From Solimonas variicoloris DSM 15731 (lineage in GTDB: Bacteria; Pseudomonadota; Gammaproteobacteria; Nevskiales; Nevskiaceae), in the NCBI RefSeq assembly GCF_000382285.1, contig NZ_KB907931.1:1-64000 (forward strand): 64,000 bases of DNA, read 5' to 3'. This document shows, in pieces, positions 22,791 through 32,713 of this stretch; the first letter of the stretch is position 1; each line of letters opens with the position of its first letter. Under the pieces are notes generated by a model. It did no database searches, was not told the DNA's origin, and saw only the letters and a program-made list of their open reading frames with translations. Both the position numbers and the translations under genes were made by a program.

Positions 22791-23933
22791 TCAGTCCGGC
22801 GCGACGACGAGGCGCAGCCGCGTGATCTCGGACGGCGCGCCGAGCCGCTTCGGCGGACCCCAGTAGCCGGTGCCGCGGCTGGTGTAGACCCACAGCGCCT
22901 GCAGCCGGTGCAGGCCGGCGGTGTACGGCTGCTGCAGGCGCACGAAGTGATTCCACGGCCAGAACTGGCCGCCGTGCGTGTGGCCGGACAGCTGCAGGTC
23001 GAAGCCGGCCGCGGCGGCGGCCGGCGCGCTGCGCGGTTGGTGGGCCAGCAGGATCCGCGGGCCGTCGACCGGCGGCGCGCCGGCCAGTGCCGCGGCCGGG
23101 TCGCTGCGCTGCGCCGGATCGAAGCGATGCGCGCTGTAGTCGGTGACGCCGGCGAGCAGCAGCGAGGCGCCGTCGTGTTCGAGCACGACATGCTCGTTGG
23201 CGAGCACGCGCAGGCCGAGCCGCGCGACCTCGGTGCTCCAGGCGCGCGCGCCCGAGTAGTACTCGTGGTTGCCGGTGACGAAGTAGCTGCCGTGGCGCGC
23301 CTGCAGCCGCGCCAGCGGCGCGGTGTGGGGTGCCAGCTGCGCGACGCTGCCGTCGACCAGATCGCCGGTGACGGCGACCAGATCGGCCTGCAGCGCGTTG
23401 ACGGCGTCGACGATGGCGTCGAGGTAGCCGCGCTTGATGGTCGGGCCGACGTGGATGTCGCTGATCTGCGCGATGGTGAAGCCGTGCAGCGCCGGATCGA
23501 GGCCGGCGATCGGCACCTCGACGTCGACGACGCGCGCGCGGCGGCGGGCGTTGACGTAACCGACGCCGGTCGCCAGCAAGGCCAGCGCCACGACTGCGAT
23601 CGCCGAATCGCGCGTCAGCGTCGCGCCGCCGAGCGTCATCAGTGCGGCGAGCTCCAGCGCCACGTCGCGCAGCAGCGTGAACACGAGCAGCGACGAGAAC
23701 AGGCCCATCGCGACCAGACCGGCGGCGGCGAGGCGATCGCCGAGCCACGGCCGGCGCAGGCGCGGCGCGGCGAGGCTCAGCGGCATCAGCACGCAGGACA
23801 GCGCCAGCAGCAGCGCGCCGGCAAGCTGGCCGGCAACGCCGAGCGGCAGCGCCGGCAGCAGGCGCAGGCCGATGTAGGCATGCAGCAACGCCAGCAGGCC
23901 GAGCGTGACGAGGATCAAGAGGCGAGAGGGCAT
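22791..23933 (-). CDS. Membrane-anchored metallophosphoesterase
   Basis: This 380-residue protein has about four N-terminal membrane helices (residues 1-125) followed by a calcineurin-like phosphoesterase domain. All five motifs are present: SDIHVG, GDLVDG, GNHEYY, LLAHQP and GHTHGGQFWPW. The organisation is that of the YaeI/YkuE-like group, which acts on lipid-linked phosphates or nucleotides near the membrane. The substrate is unknown. It is divergent from nothing and follows tadA on the same strand with a 76-bp gap. Between its stop and the PHP lipoprotein gene are 219 bp with nothing recognised beyond the latter's promoter. Confidence 0.9.
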   Translation of the reverse strand: MPSRLLILVTLGLLALLHAYIGLRLLPALPLGVAGQLAGALLLALSCVLMPLSLAAPRLRRPWLGDRLAAAGLVAMGLFSSLLVFTLLRDVALELAALMTLGGATLTRDSAIAVVALALLATGVGYVNARRRARVVDVEVPIAGLDPALHGFTIAQISDIHVGPTIKRGYLDAIVDAVNALQADLVAVTGDLVDGSVAQLAPHTAPLARLQARHGSYFVTGNHEYYSGARAWSTEVARLGLRVLANEHVVLEHDGASLLLAGVTDYSAHRFDPAQRSDPAAALAGAPPVDGPRILLAHQPRSAPAAAAAGFDLQLSGHTHGGQFWPWNHFVRLQQPYTAGLHRLQALWVYTSRGTGYWGPPKRLGAPSEITRLRLVVAPD

Positions 23934-24009
23934 CGGCGGCCGTCCTGGGCAAAGCGCGGCCGTCAGCGCGGCGCGGGAACCCGTTCTCTGGTGGGCGCCG
24001 CCGGCGTTT

Positions 24010-24744
<735 letters not shown>

Positions 24745-25407
24745 TCAGTTCGACGCCAGCTCGATCAGCGCCGCGGTGCCGAGATGGCCGCGCTCGCGCG
24801 CGATCTCGGCGGCGGTCTTGCCGTCCTCGGTCTGCGCCGCGCGGTCGACGCCGCGCGCCAGCAGCAGCTTGACGAGGCCGTCGAAGCCGCGCGAGGCGGC
24901 CAGGTGCAGGGCGTTGACCTGGCTGCCGCCGACGTGGTGCACGTCGGCGCCGAGCGCGATCAGCAGCGGCGCCAGGCTTTCGCCGGCGGCGCCGGCGATC
25001 GCCGCGTGCATCGGCGTGTTCTGCATCGGGTTGGTCGACGGTGCATCGAGCGGCGCCCCGAGACCGATCAGCGTCAGCGTCGTCTGGCGCGCGCCCATGA
25101 ACGCGGCGAGGTGCAGCGGCGTCCAGCCGTCGACGCTGTGCGTCGCGAGCTGCTCCGGCGCCGCCAGCGTCAGCTCGGCGACGCGGCGGGCGTCGTCGTA
25201 GGCGGCGGCCTCGTGCAGGTCCAGCGGCCGGAAACCGGCGAGCAGCGCGGCGATGTCGCGCGCGCCGTTGTAGAGCGCGAACATCAGCGGCGACAGGCCG
25301 CCGGGCAGCGGATCGGTCGCCTGCGTGGCGTCGCGTTCGAGCGCCGCACGGGCGGCGTCGAGATCGCGGTTCTGAATGGCCAGCATCAGCGGGCGCACGG
25401 TGCTCAT
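24745..25407 (-). CDS. Ankyrin-repeat protein
   Basis: This 220-residue protein is made of about six ankyrin repeats; the best are GWTPLHLAAFMGARQTT, NTPMHAAIAGAAGESLAPL, VNALHLAASRGFDGLVKLL and GKTAAEIARERGHLGTAAL. No signal peptide is visible, so it is probably cytoplasmic and binds another protein. It stands alone upstream of tadA, and nothing in the context points to the partner. A 151-bp gap with no feature separates its start from the tRNA gene. Confidence 0.9.
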   Translation of the reverse strand: MSTVRPLMLAIQNRDLDAARAALERDATQATDPLPGGLSPLMFALYNGARDIAALLAGFRPLDLHEAAAYDDARRVAELTLAAPEQLATHSVDGWTPLHLAAFMGARQTTLTLIGLGAPLDAPSTNPMQNTPMHAAIAGAAGESLAPLLIALGADVHHVGGSQVNALHLAASRGFDGLVKLLLARGVDRAAQTEDGKTAAEIARERGHLGTAALIELASN

Positions 25408-25558
25408 CGGGGGAATCCTGCGCGAAAGCGGTTCGAATCGGGACGCGCAGCCTAGCGGCGCGGCGCCGATCGCTCAATGCCGGCCCGCCCCGAGCGGCGC
25501 CGCGCGCGCTGCGGCGGTTTGACGCTGCCGGGCCGCCCCTCTATCATCCCGCCCCCTT

Positions 25559-25633
25559 GGACGGTTAGCTCAGCGGTAGAGCATCGCCTTCACACGGCGG
25601 GGGTCGGGGGTTCGAAACCCTCACCGTCCACCA
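25559..25633 (+). tRNA. tRNA-Val(CAC)
   Basis: The 75-nt cloverleaf folds fully: acceptor ggacggt/accgtcc, D stem gctc/gagc, anticodon stem tcgcc/ggcgg with loop ttcacac (anticodon CAC, reading GUG), T stem ggggg/ccctc with loop ttcgaaa, and an encoded 3' ACCA. GUG is a preferred Val codon in GC-rich genomes. It is a single-gene unit with its own terminator. Confidence 0.97.
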
Positions 25634-25646
25634 GGATTTGCACGAG

Positions 25647-25680
25647 AGCCCCGGATGTCCGCCGACATCCGGGGCTTTTT
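25647..25680 (+). terminator. Rho-independent terminator after tRNA-Val
   Basis: A perfect 13-bp stem (25647-25659 with 25664-25676) closes on the loop cgcc and runs into five T. It lies 13 bp after the tRNA. The 203 bp from here to metY hold no recognised riboswitch or gene and should contain the metY promoter. Confidence 0.95.
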
Positions 25681-25883
25681 GCTGCCCGCGGCGCCGACCG
25701 GCGACGGTACTTAGTCCCGCCGGAACTGCCGATATAGCCCTCAGGCCTTCGACCCGGCACCCGCGGTCTGAGTAATATTCCGCAGCTGGCATTCCGGCAG
25801 AAGAAGCGCCGGCGGCGCCCCGCAGGCCCGCACGGTGCCGATCGATCCCACCGACACAAGCAGAACGACATCGAGGAAGACGC

Positions 25884-27173
25884 ATGTCCGAAGAACTCTG
25901 GAAGTTCGAAACCCGCGCGGTTCACTCCGGTTATCAGCCCGACCCCGTGACGCGCGCCGTCGCCGTGCCGATCTACCAGACCGTGGCCTACGCGTTCGAT
26001 AACACGCAGCACGGCGCCGACCTGTTCGACCTGAAGGTCGCCGGCAACATCTATTCGCGCATCATGAACCCGACCAATGCCGTCCTCGAAGAGCGCCTGG
26101 CCGCGCTCGAAGGCGGCATCGGCGCGCTGGCGCTGGCGTCCGGGCAGGCCGCGATCACCTACGCGGTGCAGACGATCGCCGGCATGGGCGACAACATCGT
26201 GTCGGCGAGCACGCTATACGGCGGCACCTACAACCTGTTCGCGCACACCCTGCCGCAGTTCGGCATCGAGACGCGCTTCGCCGATCCGCGCAAGCCGGAG
26301 AGCTTCGCGGCGCTGATCGACGAACGCACCAAGGCGCTGTACTGCGAGACGATCGGCAATCCGCTCGGCAACGTCACCGACATCGCGGCGCTGGCCCGCA
26401 TCGCGCACGCTGCCGGCGTGCCGCTGATCGTCGACAACACCGTCGCGACGCCGTATCTGGTGCGGCCGTTCGAGCACGGCGCCGACATCGTCGTGCACTC
26501 GCTGACCAAGTATCTCGGCGGCCACGGCACGACGATCGGCGGCGCCATCGTCGATTCGGGCAAGTTCCCCTGGGCCCAGCACAAGCAGCGCTTCCCGCGC
26601 CTCAACGAGCCGGACGTCAGCTATCACGGCGTCGTCTATACCGAGGCGCTCGGCGCTGCGGCGTACATCGGCCGCGCGCGCGTGGTGCCGCTGCGCAACA
26701 TGGGCGCCGCGCTGTCGCCGTTCAACGCCTTCCTGATCCTGCAGGGCATCGAGACGCTGGCGCTGCGCATGGATCGCATCAACGCCAACACGCTGGCGGT
26801 CGCCCGGTACCTGAAGGCGCAGCCGCAGGTGTTGTGGGTCAACTACGCCGGCCTCGAAGACCATCCGGATCACGCGCTCGCGCGGCGCTACATGGGTGGC
26901 GCCGCATCCGGTGTGCTGACCTTCGGACTCAAGGGCGGACGCGAGGCGGGTGCCAAGTTCCAGGACGCGCTGCAGCTGTTCACGCGGCTGGTCAACATCG
27001 GCGACGCCAAGTCCCTGGCCACGCATCCGGCGACGACCACGCATCGCCAGCTGTCGCCGGAAGAACTCGTCAAGGCCGGCGTCACCGAGGACACCGTGCG
27101 CCTGTGCATCGGCATCGAGCACATCGATGACCTGATCCGCGATCTCGAACAGGCGCTGAAAGCAGCCGCCTGA
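25884..27173 (+). CDS. metY: O-acetylhomoserine sulfhydrylase (aminocarboxypropyltransferase)
   Basis: This 429-residue PLP enzyme of the Cys/Met metabolism family condenses O-acetylhomoserine with sulfide to make homocysteine in methionine synthesis. The PLP Lys is in VHSLTKYLGGHG; the cofactor phosphate region is ASGQAAITYA; YSRIMNPTN is the substrate-side block. The length and the MetY-specific insertion near SYHGVVYTEALG favour MetY over MetZ or MetB. It is followed by a strong terminator, so it is monocistronic. Regulation by methionine or SAM is expected but no SAM riboswitch was recognised. Confidence 0.94.
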   Translation: MSEELWKFETRAVHSGYQPDPVTRAVAVPIYQTVAYAFDNTQHGADLFDLKVAGNIYSRIMNPTNAVLEERLAALEGGIGALALASGQAAITYAVQTIAGMGDNIVSASTLYGGTYNLFAHTLPQFGIETRFADPRKPESFAALIDERTKALYCETIGNPLGNVTDIAALARIAHAAGVPLIVDNTVATPYLVRPFEHGADIVVHSLTKYLGGHGTTIGGAIVDSGKFPWAQHKQRFPRLNEPDVSYHGVVYTEALGAAAYIGRARVVPLRNMGAALSPFNAFLILQGIETLALRMDRINANTLAVARYLKAQPQVLWVNYAGLEDHPDHALARRYMGGAASGVLTFGLKGGREAGAKFQDALQLFTRLVNIGDAKSLATHPATTTHRQLSPEELVKAGVTEDTVRLCIGIEHIDDLIRDLEQALKAAA

Positions 27174-27204
27174 TCGACGCCGGCGGGATCGTGACCATCG
27201 GAAG

Positions 27205-27228
27205 AGGGCCGCTCGCGCGGCCCTTTTT
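27205..27228 (+). terminator. Rho-independent terminator of metY
   Basis: An 8-bp perfect stem agggccgc/gcggccct closes on tcgc and is followed by further T residues. It lies about 30 bp after the metY stop and just before a convergent small gene. Confidence 0.92.
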
Positions 27229-27249
27229 CATGGCTGCCGGCGCCAGGCT

Positions 27250-27459
27250 TCAGTCCGCGTCCGGCTCGCGCCGTTGGCCGAGATAGGCGAGCAGGTCGGC
27301 GAGGCCGTGCATCAGCGACGAGGCCAGCTCCGGCGTCAGCATGTAGGCCACCGATTCACCGGCGTCGGTCTTCAGGCTGATGAGCACGGTGCCCCAGGCG
27401 GTCGCCGTCTCGATGGCTTCGACGCGCGACAGGGGTTGTTCGCCGACATCCGCATCCAT
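27250..27459 (-). CDS. Small protein of unknown function
   Basis: This 69-residue acidic protein has the core TATAWGTVLISLKTDAGES followed by a helix (LASSLMHGLADLLAYL). It has no signal peptide or membrane helix. A strong ribosome site GGAGG lies 9 nt upstream of the ATG, which supports a real gene. I do not recognise the family. It faces metY and has no operon partner. Confidence 0.65.
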   Translation of the reverse strand: MDADVGEQPLSRVEAIETATAWGTVLISLKTDAGESVAYMLTPELASSLMHGLADLLAYLGQRREPDAD

Positions 27460-27679
27460 GGACCAGGCCTCCGGGGTGATGGCGCGATCCTAGACAAATA
27501 TCGCCGCGCGCGGCTCGATCTGCGTCACGAAAGCGGATGCGCCACCACGCAGGCGCGCCGCGGCGGTCGCGGACGAAACATGACAATGCGGTGAAGGCCC
27601 GTTCAGGAGCGGTGCAGCTTGGCGCTCCAGAATCCGGGGGCGCGCTTCGGCGCGGAATCCGCAGACCAAGGAGCCGACC

Positions 27680-27964
27680 GTGGCCTTTCCGCAAGGATGT
27701 GGCGACCACCACTTTCTGTTTCTGAAGAAACTGGCCCGAGGCGAGGCCGTGAGCCCGCTGTTCCGCGAGGACGAGCTGGAGCTGATGCGCGCCGGCTGGC
27801 TGCGTCGCAACGACGAGGGCATGCTCGAAGTCACCGACGAGGTCGGCGCATATTTCGTCGCCGCGCGTCGCCCGCCCGACGAAGGCGGTTGCCGGCGGCC
27901 GGGCAGCCTGCTGCCGGCGTCGCGAGCGGCCAAGCCGGGGCGCCGTCAGCGCTCGTACGCCTAG
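27680..27964 (+). CDS. Small protein of unknown function
   Basis: This 94-residue protein starts at GTG 27680 with a good Shine-Dalgarno aaggag 6 nt upstream. The middle (LFREDELELMRAGWLRRND then LEVTDEVGAYFVAARR) looks like a small winged-helix or helix-turn-helix-like fold, but no specific family is recognised. The C-terminal 30 residues are Arg/Pro-rich. It precedes another small gene on the same strand by 94 bp. The 220 bp upstream show no clear regulatory motif. Confidence 0.6.
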   Translation: MAFPQGCGDHHFLFLKKLARGEAVSPLFREDELELMRAGWLRRNDEGMLEVTDEVGAYFVAARRPPDEGGCRRPGSLLPASRAAKPGRRQRSYA

Positions 27965-28058
27965 CTCGGGTCGCTACACCGACCACCTGGCGCCGCCCGG
28001 CTTGATCGTCGCTGCGGCCTCGCTCAGCATGGCGTCGGCGTCCGGAGGAGAAAGCCTG

Positions 28059-28325
28059 ATGAGCGGATTCGACGCAGAGGTCGAGGCGGCGCAGCAGCTG
28101 CTGGCGCAGCGTCATGAGCGGGCCAGCGATTTTTCGTTTCGCAAGAAGGACCGCCCGGCGGTGCTGTGCGCGGACGGCCATTGCCTCAACGGCTACGACG
28201 TCGAGGTGACGACGCGCCGGCGCGGCGTGAAGCTGGCGGCGTACGCCGGCGGCAGCGGACGCCGCTGGGTCGAGCAGTTCGGCGCCGATCTGGCGGCGCG
28301 ACGCTTCAGCCCCGAGGGCGACTGA
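28059..28325 (+). CDS. Small protein of unknown function
   Basis: This 88-residue basic protein begins at ATG 28059, set by the strong ribosome site ggaggag 8 nt upstream; an earlier in-frame start at 28002 lacks one. The sequence has an N-terminal helix (EVEAAQQLLAQRHERASDF) and a short beta-like region with two Cys (LCADGHCLNGYDVEV). No family recognised. It is probably co-transcribed with the small gene before it. The gap to the convergent SRPBCC-like gene holds nothing recognised. Confidence 0.6.
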   Translation: MSGFDAEVEAAQQLLAQRHERASDFSFRKKDRPAVLCADGHCLNGYDVEVTTRRRGVKLAAYAGGSGRRWVEQFGADLAARRFSPEGD

Positions 28326-28440
28326 GGGCCGCAACGGCCGAGCGCGCGCCCGCGCCGACCAGCGCGCGACGCCGACGCCGGTCCCGCGCCGTACCCGCCG
28401 CCCATTGGCGACGGCGCCGGCGGCCTGCGCAGCGCGGCGT

Positions 28441-28959
28441 TCAGTGCTCCTCGAGCACGCCGCTGGCGGCGAGCTGGCGGATGCGGAACACGGTGTCCTC
28501 GTCGGCCATGCGGTAGGCGCCCTTGACCATGTCGCCGAGCGGGCTTTGCGCGTGGTGGTCGATCGACAGCGCCTCGTAGGTGAAGCGCACGAACAGCATG
28601 CCCGGCGCCGGCTCCTCGATGCGCATCGTCAGCGAAAAGCGGCTGTCGGCATGCGGCCCGACGATTTCGTAATGCACGGCCGGCTCGGCGAACGAGACGC
28701 GGTCGCGGACTTCGTAGTCACCGAAACGCAGCGTGCGCGTCAGCGTGCCGTCGGCGTCGCTGTCGATCGCGGCGCTGTCGAGCCACGGAATGAACAGCTG
28801 CGGCGTCTGTGCGCGCAGCAGCAGGCCGCGCCACAGCTGCAGGCGGCTCAGCGCTTCGAGCCGTTCGTCGCGAGGATCGTTGATCTGTACCAGATGCTCG
28901 AAGCGTAGCGGCGTGTCGCCGGCGTCGGCGGCGACGGCTTCCGGCACGCGCTGCGCCAT
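28441..28959 (-). CDS. AtaL-like SRPBCC (DUF1857) protein
   Basis: This 172-residue protein resembles the DUF1857/AtaL group of the START/SRPBCC superfamily, which forms a helix-grip cavity for a hydrophobic ligand. Supporting blocks are FEHLVQINDP, LEALSRLQLWRGLLLRA near the start and FTYEAL towards the C-terminus. The ATG at 28959 shares a base with the stop of the CoA-binding gene (TGATG), so the two are coupled. Ligand and role are unknown. Confidence 0.8.
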   Translation of the reverse strand: MAQRVPEAVAADAGDTPLRFEHLVQINDPRDERLEALSRLQLWRGLLLRAQTPQLFIPWLDSAAIDSDADGTLTRTLRFGDYEVRDRVSFAEPAVHYEIVGPHADSRFSLTMRIEEPAPGMLFVRFTYEALSIDHHAQSPLGDMVKGAYRMADEDTVFRIRQLAASGVLEEH

Positions 28960-29384
28960 CACGCGCATGCCGCGTAGCGCCGGTGCTCGACCATCAGACA
29001 GCGGTCCTGGACGACGTCGATGCCGGCCGCGCGCAGCTGCGCCGCGACCGCGTCGTGGCGGATGCCGAGCTGGAACCAGACGGCTCTGGGCCGCGCCGCG
29101 AGCAGGTCGTCGAGATGCTGCGGAATGTCGTCGGCGCGGCGGAAGACGTCGACCAGATCGATCCGGCCCGGCACGTCGGCGAGCCGCCGGTAGACCGGCT
29201 GGCCGAGGATGCTGCGCACCTCCGGGTAATAGACCGGCACTGGAATGACGTCGAAGCCGGCTTCGACGAGGTACTGCGGGACATAGAACGCCGGCTGCCC
29301 GGCCTGCGCTTCGGTCTTGATGCCGAGCACGGCGATGTGCCGCGTCTGCGCCAGGATCCGGCGGATATCGTCTTCTTCGCTCAT
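28959..29384 (-). CDS. CoA-binding-domain protein (YccU-like)
   Basis: This 141-residue protein is a single Rossmann CoA-binding domain of the YccU/YneT type, with HIAVLGIK at the nucleotide site, IDLVDVFRRADDIPQHL, and AVWFQLGIRHD. Members bind CoA but have no known reaction. The ATG at 29384 has an AGGAAGG ribosome site. It is coupled to the AtaL-like gene and divergent from the HAD-UbiA operon, with 135 bp between them. Confidence 0.9.
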   Translation of the reverse strand: MSEEDDIRRILAQTRHIAVLGIKTEAQAGQPAFYVPQYLVEAGFDVIPVPVYYPEVRSILGQPVYRRLADVPGRIDLVDVFRRADDIPQHLDDLLAARPRAVWFQLGIRHDAVAAQLRAAGIDVVQDRCLMVEHRRYAACA

Positions 29385-29519
29385 GTTCGAACCTTCCTCT
29401 TTTGTCGCGACCTCGGCAAGGGCCGGCGCCGCTGCGCGCTTGACCTGGGTCAGCGCGTGCGCCGGGCCGCTGCGGCACGCTACGCTTTCTCCACTCCAGG
29501 GTCGGCCGCCGATGGCGGC

Positions 29520-30971
29520 ATGGGATGCGCGGTGACGGAATCCGGATCGGACAAGCACGCAGTCGCCGAGGCGCCACCGCTGGTGGTCGATCTCGACGGC
29601 ACGCTGCTGCGCAGTGACCTGCTGTACGAATCGCTGTTCCTGCTCGCGCGCCGCCGGCCGCTCGATCTGCTGCGCCTGCCGTTGTGGCTGCTGCGCGGAC
29701 GCGCGCATTTCAAGCGCGAGATCGCGCAGCGCGTGATGCCGGACGCCGCCTCGCTGCCGTATCGCCAGGACCTGCTCGACGATCTGCGCGCGCAGCACGC
29801 CGCCGGACGGCATCTGGTGCTGGCGACGGCCGCCGACGCCGCGCCGGCGCAGGCCGTCGCCGACACGCTCGGCCTGTTCGAGACGGTTTACGCCAGCGAC
29901 GGCCGCTGCAATCTGTCGGGCGAACGCAAGCGCGAGCGCCTGGTCGCCGCCTACGGTGTCGGCGGTTACGACTACGCCGGCAACGCGCACCGCGATCTGC
30001 CGGTGTGGGCCGCGGCGCGCCGCGCCGTCGTCGCCGGCGCCTCGCCGCGGCTGGCGGCGCGGGTCGCCGAACGGGTGCCGGTCGAGCGGTGCTTCGCTGA
30101 CGGCTGCGCCGTCGGCGCCTACGTCGAGGCGATGCGGCCGCTGCACTGGAGCAAGAACGCCCTGCTGCTGGTGCCGCTGCTGCTGGCCGGTGCGGACCAC
30201 TTCGCCGCGTATCTGCCGGCGGCGCTGCTCGGCTTCCTCGCCTTCGGCCTGTGCGCGTCGAGCGTCTACCTGCTCAACGATCTTTTCGATCTGCCCTACG
30301 ACCGCCGCCATCCGCAGAAGAAGACGCGAGCGCTGGCCTCGGGCCGCGTCGGCATCGGCGGCGCCATGCTGGCGCTGCTGCTGCTGCTCGGCGCCGCCTT
30401 CGGCATCGCCGGCCTGCTGCCGGCGGGCTTCGCCGCCGTGCTCGCGCTGTACTACGTCAACACGCTGGCGTACTCGCTGCGCGGCAAGGAATGGCCGATC
30501 GTCGACGTGGCGATGCTCGCCGCCGGCTACATGCTGCGCGTGATGGCGGGCGCGGTCGCGATCGACATGGCGCCGCCGCCGTGGCTGCTGGCACTGTGCC
30601 TGCTGCTGTTCTTCAGTCTGGCGCTGATCAAGCGCTATGCGGAAATGGTGATCATGGCCTCGGTGTCGCGGACCAAGGTGCACGGCTACCTTGTGCAGGA
30701 CCGCGATCTGCTGATGGTGCTCGGCATCACCGGCGGCTATCTCGCCGTGCTGGTGCTGGCGCTCTACCTCAACAGCAACGCCCTGCATCCGGGCGCGCCG
30801 GCGCCGGCCGGCTGGGCGATCTGCGCGCTGCTGCTCGGCTGGGTCAGCTATCTGTGGCTGGTCGCGCACCGCGGCCGCATGGCCCACGACCCGGTCGTCT
30901 TCGCGCTGCGCGATCCGGCCAGCCTCGTGCTGCTGCTGGCGATGGCGGGCTGCGCGGTGCTCGGCCTGTGA
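29520..30971 (+). CDS. HAD phosphatase fused to UbiA-type prenyltransferase
   Basis: This 483-residue fusion has an N-terminal HAD domain (residues about 20-190; nucleophile motif VDLDGTLLRSD) and a C-terminal UbiA membrane domain of about eight helices. The UbiA motifs are NDLFDLPYDRRHPQKK and LAYSLRGKEWPIVDV, followed by AGYMLRVMAGAV and KRYAEM. These are closest to decaprenyl-phosphate 5-phosphoribosyltransferase (DPPR synthase type), which joins PRPP to a polyprenyl phosphate. In that pathway a phosphatase removes the 5-phosphate, a job the HAD half could do. The predicted product is a polyprenyl-phosphate-linked sugar for transfer outside the cell. It overlaps the next gene by GTGA. Confidence 0.88.
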   Translation: MGCAVTESGSDKHAVAEAPPLVVDLDGTLLRSDLLYESLFLLARRRPLDLLRLPLWLLRGRAHFKREIAQRVMPDAASLPYRQDLLDDLRAQHAAGRHLVLATAADAAPAQAVADTLGLFETVYASDGRCNLSGERKRERLVAAYGVGGYDYAGNAHRDLPVWAAARRAVVAGASPRLAARVAERVPVERCFADGCAVGAYVEAMRPLHWSKNALLLVPLLLAGADHFAAYLPAALLGFLAFGLCASSVYLLNDLFDLPYDRRHPQKKTRALASGRVGIGGAMLALLLLLGAAFGIAGLLPAGFAAVLALYYVNTLAYSLRGKEWPIVDVAMLAAGYMLRVMAGAVAIDMAPPPWLLALCLLLFFSLALIKRYAEMVIMASVSRTKVHGYLVQDRDLLMVLGITGGYLAVLVLALYLNSNALHPGAPAPAGWAICALLLGWVSYLWLVAHRGRMAHDPVVFALRDPASLVLLLAMAGCAVLGL

Positions 30972-32713
30972 GCGTGCTCCTGCGGTACCGGCTCTTCGGG
31001 CTCGCCGCCTGCGGGCTGGCGGCGCTCGGCACCGGCGGCGCGTTGGCCGGCGCCGATGACGCGGCGCGGCTGGCGGCGCAGTGGCAGCAGTACGAGGCCG
31101 AGCGGCCGAAGACGCTCATCGAACTGCAGCCGTTCCGCGCCGTGACGAGTACGCCGGCGGCGACGCTGACGCAGCTGAATCCCGGGGTGAATGCCTGGTG
31201 GGTGTTCGAGACCGGCGCGGCCGGTGCGCGGCGCCGCTACCACCTCGAGAATCCGGCGCCGGCCACGCAGATGCCGATGCTCGCCGACGACGGCCTGCAC
31301 CTGCGCGGCGCCGAGCGCGACACGCTCTGCCTGCCGGCGCGCGACGCGCTCGCGCCGCTCGAACAGGCGCGCGCCTCGAAGCTGCCGTACGCGCCGCTGT
31401 GCGGTGGCCGCATCTATCTGCGCAACGTCGTGCCCGGCACCTACACGCAGATCGAGCGCATGACCAATCTGCTGCGCGATCACGTCTGGGGCGGCGACCG
31501 CATCGTCGGTTTCGTGCGCGACCAGTTTTTCCGCGACGCCTTCATCGAGAAGGAAGGCGCGGTGCTACAGGCCGGCGACGGCAAGGCGCCGGCCGGCGCG
31601 CCGCCGCCGGCGCGGCTGGCCGCCGCCTTCGCCGGCCAGGCCGTGGTGCCGGAGCATCTGGGCCTCGATGCCGGCGAGCCGCGCCGCGGTCTCGCGCTCG
31701 GCCGCTGGTACGCGGTGAACGGCGCGCCCGAGGTGTTCGTCAGCGCGATGCAGCCGCAGGCCGCGGCGAGCGATCTGCCGGCGCTTGCGCGGCGCCGCAT
31801 TCCAGCCCCGGACGCCATCGAGGGCGCGGCGCTCGATTACCTGATCGCCTTCGATCTGGCCGCCTTCGATCTCGGCTTCGCGCTCGGCACCGATCATCCG
31901 CGCGTCGGCTGGTCCGAGCGTGCGCTCGACAGCGTGCGCGAGCCCGGCCTGCCGGGCCCCGACGGCATCGACAGCATCGCGCCGCTGGCGAGCACCGGCA
32001 TGCTCAGCCCGGCGCAGGCGGCGCGCGCGGTCGCGACCTTCACCGGCGGCTTCAAGCGCGAGCACGGCGCGTTCCGCTGGGGCGCGCTCGCGCAGGTCGA
32101 GCACGGCAGCCATTACGGTTTCATCGAGCAGGGTGTGATCTTCAGCAAGCTGCAACCGGGCCTGTCGACGCTCTACGTGCTCGACGACGGCAGCGTCGGC
32201 ATGAAGACCTGGACGCGCGCCGACGACGCCCTGCTGCCGCGCCTGCGCCACGCGCGCCAGAACGGCGTGCCGCTGGTCGAATACGACGCCGCGAAGAACG
32301 AATCCGCGCCCGGCGCGCTGGTCACCGCCTGGGGTGCCGGCAACTGGTCCGGCTCGGCCGACGAGAAGCTGCGCACCTTGCGCGCCGGCGCCTGCCTGGT
32401 CGACGACGGCGCGCGCCACTATCTGCTCTACGGCTACTTCTCGACGGCGACGCCGGCAGCGATGGCACGCGTGTTCCTCGCTTACGGTTGCCGCTACGCG
32501 ATGCACCTCGATATGAATGCGCTGGAGCACACGTATCTGGCGGTCTACAGCCAGCGCGACGGCCAGCGCCTCGTGCAGCATCTGGTCGAGGGCATGGAGG
32601 AAGTCGACCGCAAGGGCGGCGCGGACCAGATCGCGCCGCGCTTCCTCGGCTTTCCCGACGACCGCGACTTCTTCTATCTGCTGCGCCGCGCACCGAGCGG
32701 GAGTTCGCGATGA
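30968..32713 (+). CDS. Exported protein with phosphodiester-glycosidase-like (DUF2233) region
   Basis: This 581-residue protein starts at GTG 30968 with a signal peptide (LFGLAACGLAALGTGGALAG). The second half resembles the NAGPA/DUF2233 phosphodiester glycosidase domain: FTGGFKREHGAFRWG, HYGFIEQGVIFSKLQPG, LYVLDDGSVGMKTW and a terminal YAMHLDMNALEHTY block in place of the usual LDGGGS region. That replacement suggests altered catalysis. The first half is not recognised. It lies between the HAD-UbiA fusion (GTGA overlap) and an FGE-like gene (ATGA overlap). It may cleave or modify the polyprenyl-linked sugar product in the periplasm; that is inference. Confidence 0.72.
   Translation: MSVLLRYRLFGLAACGLAALGTGGALAGADDAARLAAQWQQYEAERPKTLIELQPFRAVTSTPAATLTQLNPGVNAWWVFETGAAGARRRYHLENPAPATQMPMLADDGLHLRGAERDTLCLPARDALAPLEQARASKLPYAPLCGGRIYLRNVVPGTYTQIERMTNLLRDHVWGGDRIVGFVRDQFFRDAFIEKEGAVLQAGDGKAPAGAPPPARLAAAFAGQAVVPEHLGLDAGEPRRGLALGRWYAVNGAPEVFVSAMQPQAAASDLPALARRRIPAPDAIEGAALDYLIAFDLAAFDLGFALGTDHPRVGWSERALDSVREPGLPGPDGIDSIAPLASTGMLSPAQAARAVATFTGGFKREHGAFRWGALAQVEHGSHYGFIEQGVIFSKLQPGLSTLYVLDDGSVGMKTWTRADDALLPRLRHARQNGVPLVEYDAAKNESAPGALVTAWGAGNWSGSADEKLRTLRAGACLVDDGARHYLLYGYFSTATPAAMARVFLAYGCRYAMHLDMNALEHTYLAVYSQRDGQRLVQHLVEGMEEVDRKGGADQIAPRFLGFPDDRDFFYLLRRAPSGSSR

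Noticed and set aside
25681-25883. Possible SAM-type riboswitch before metY
   Set aside because: I looked for SAM-II and SAH riboswitch core sequences and did not find a convincing match.
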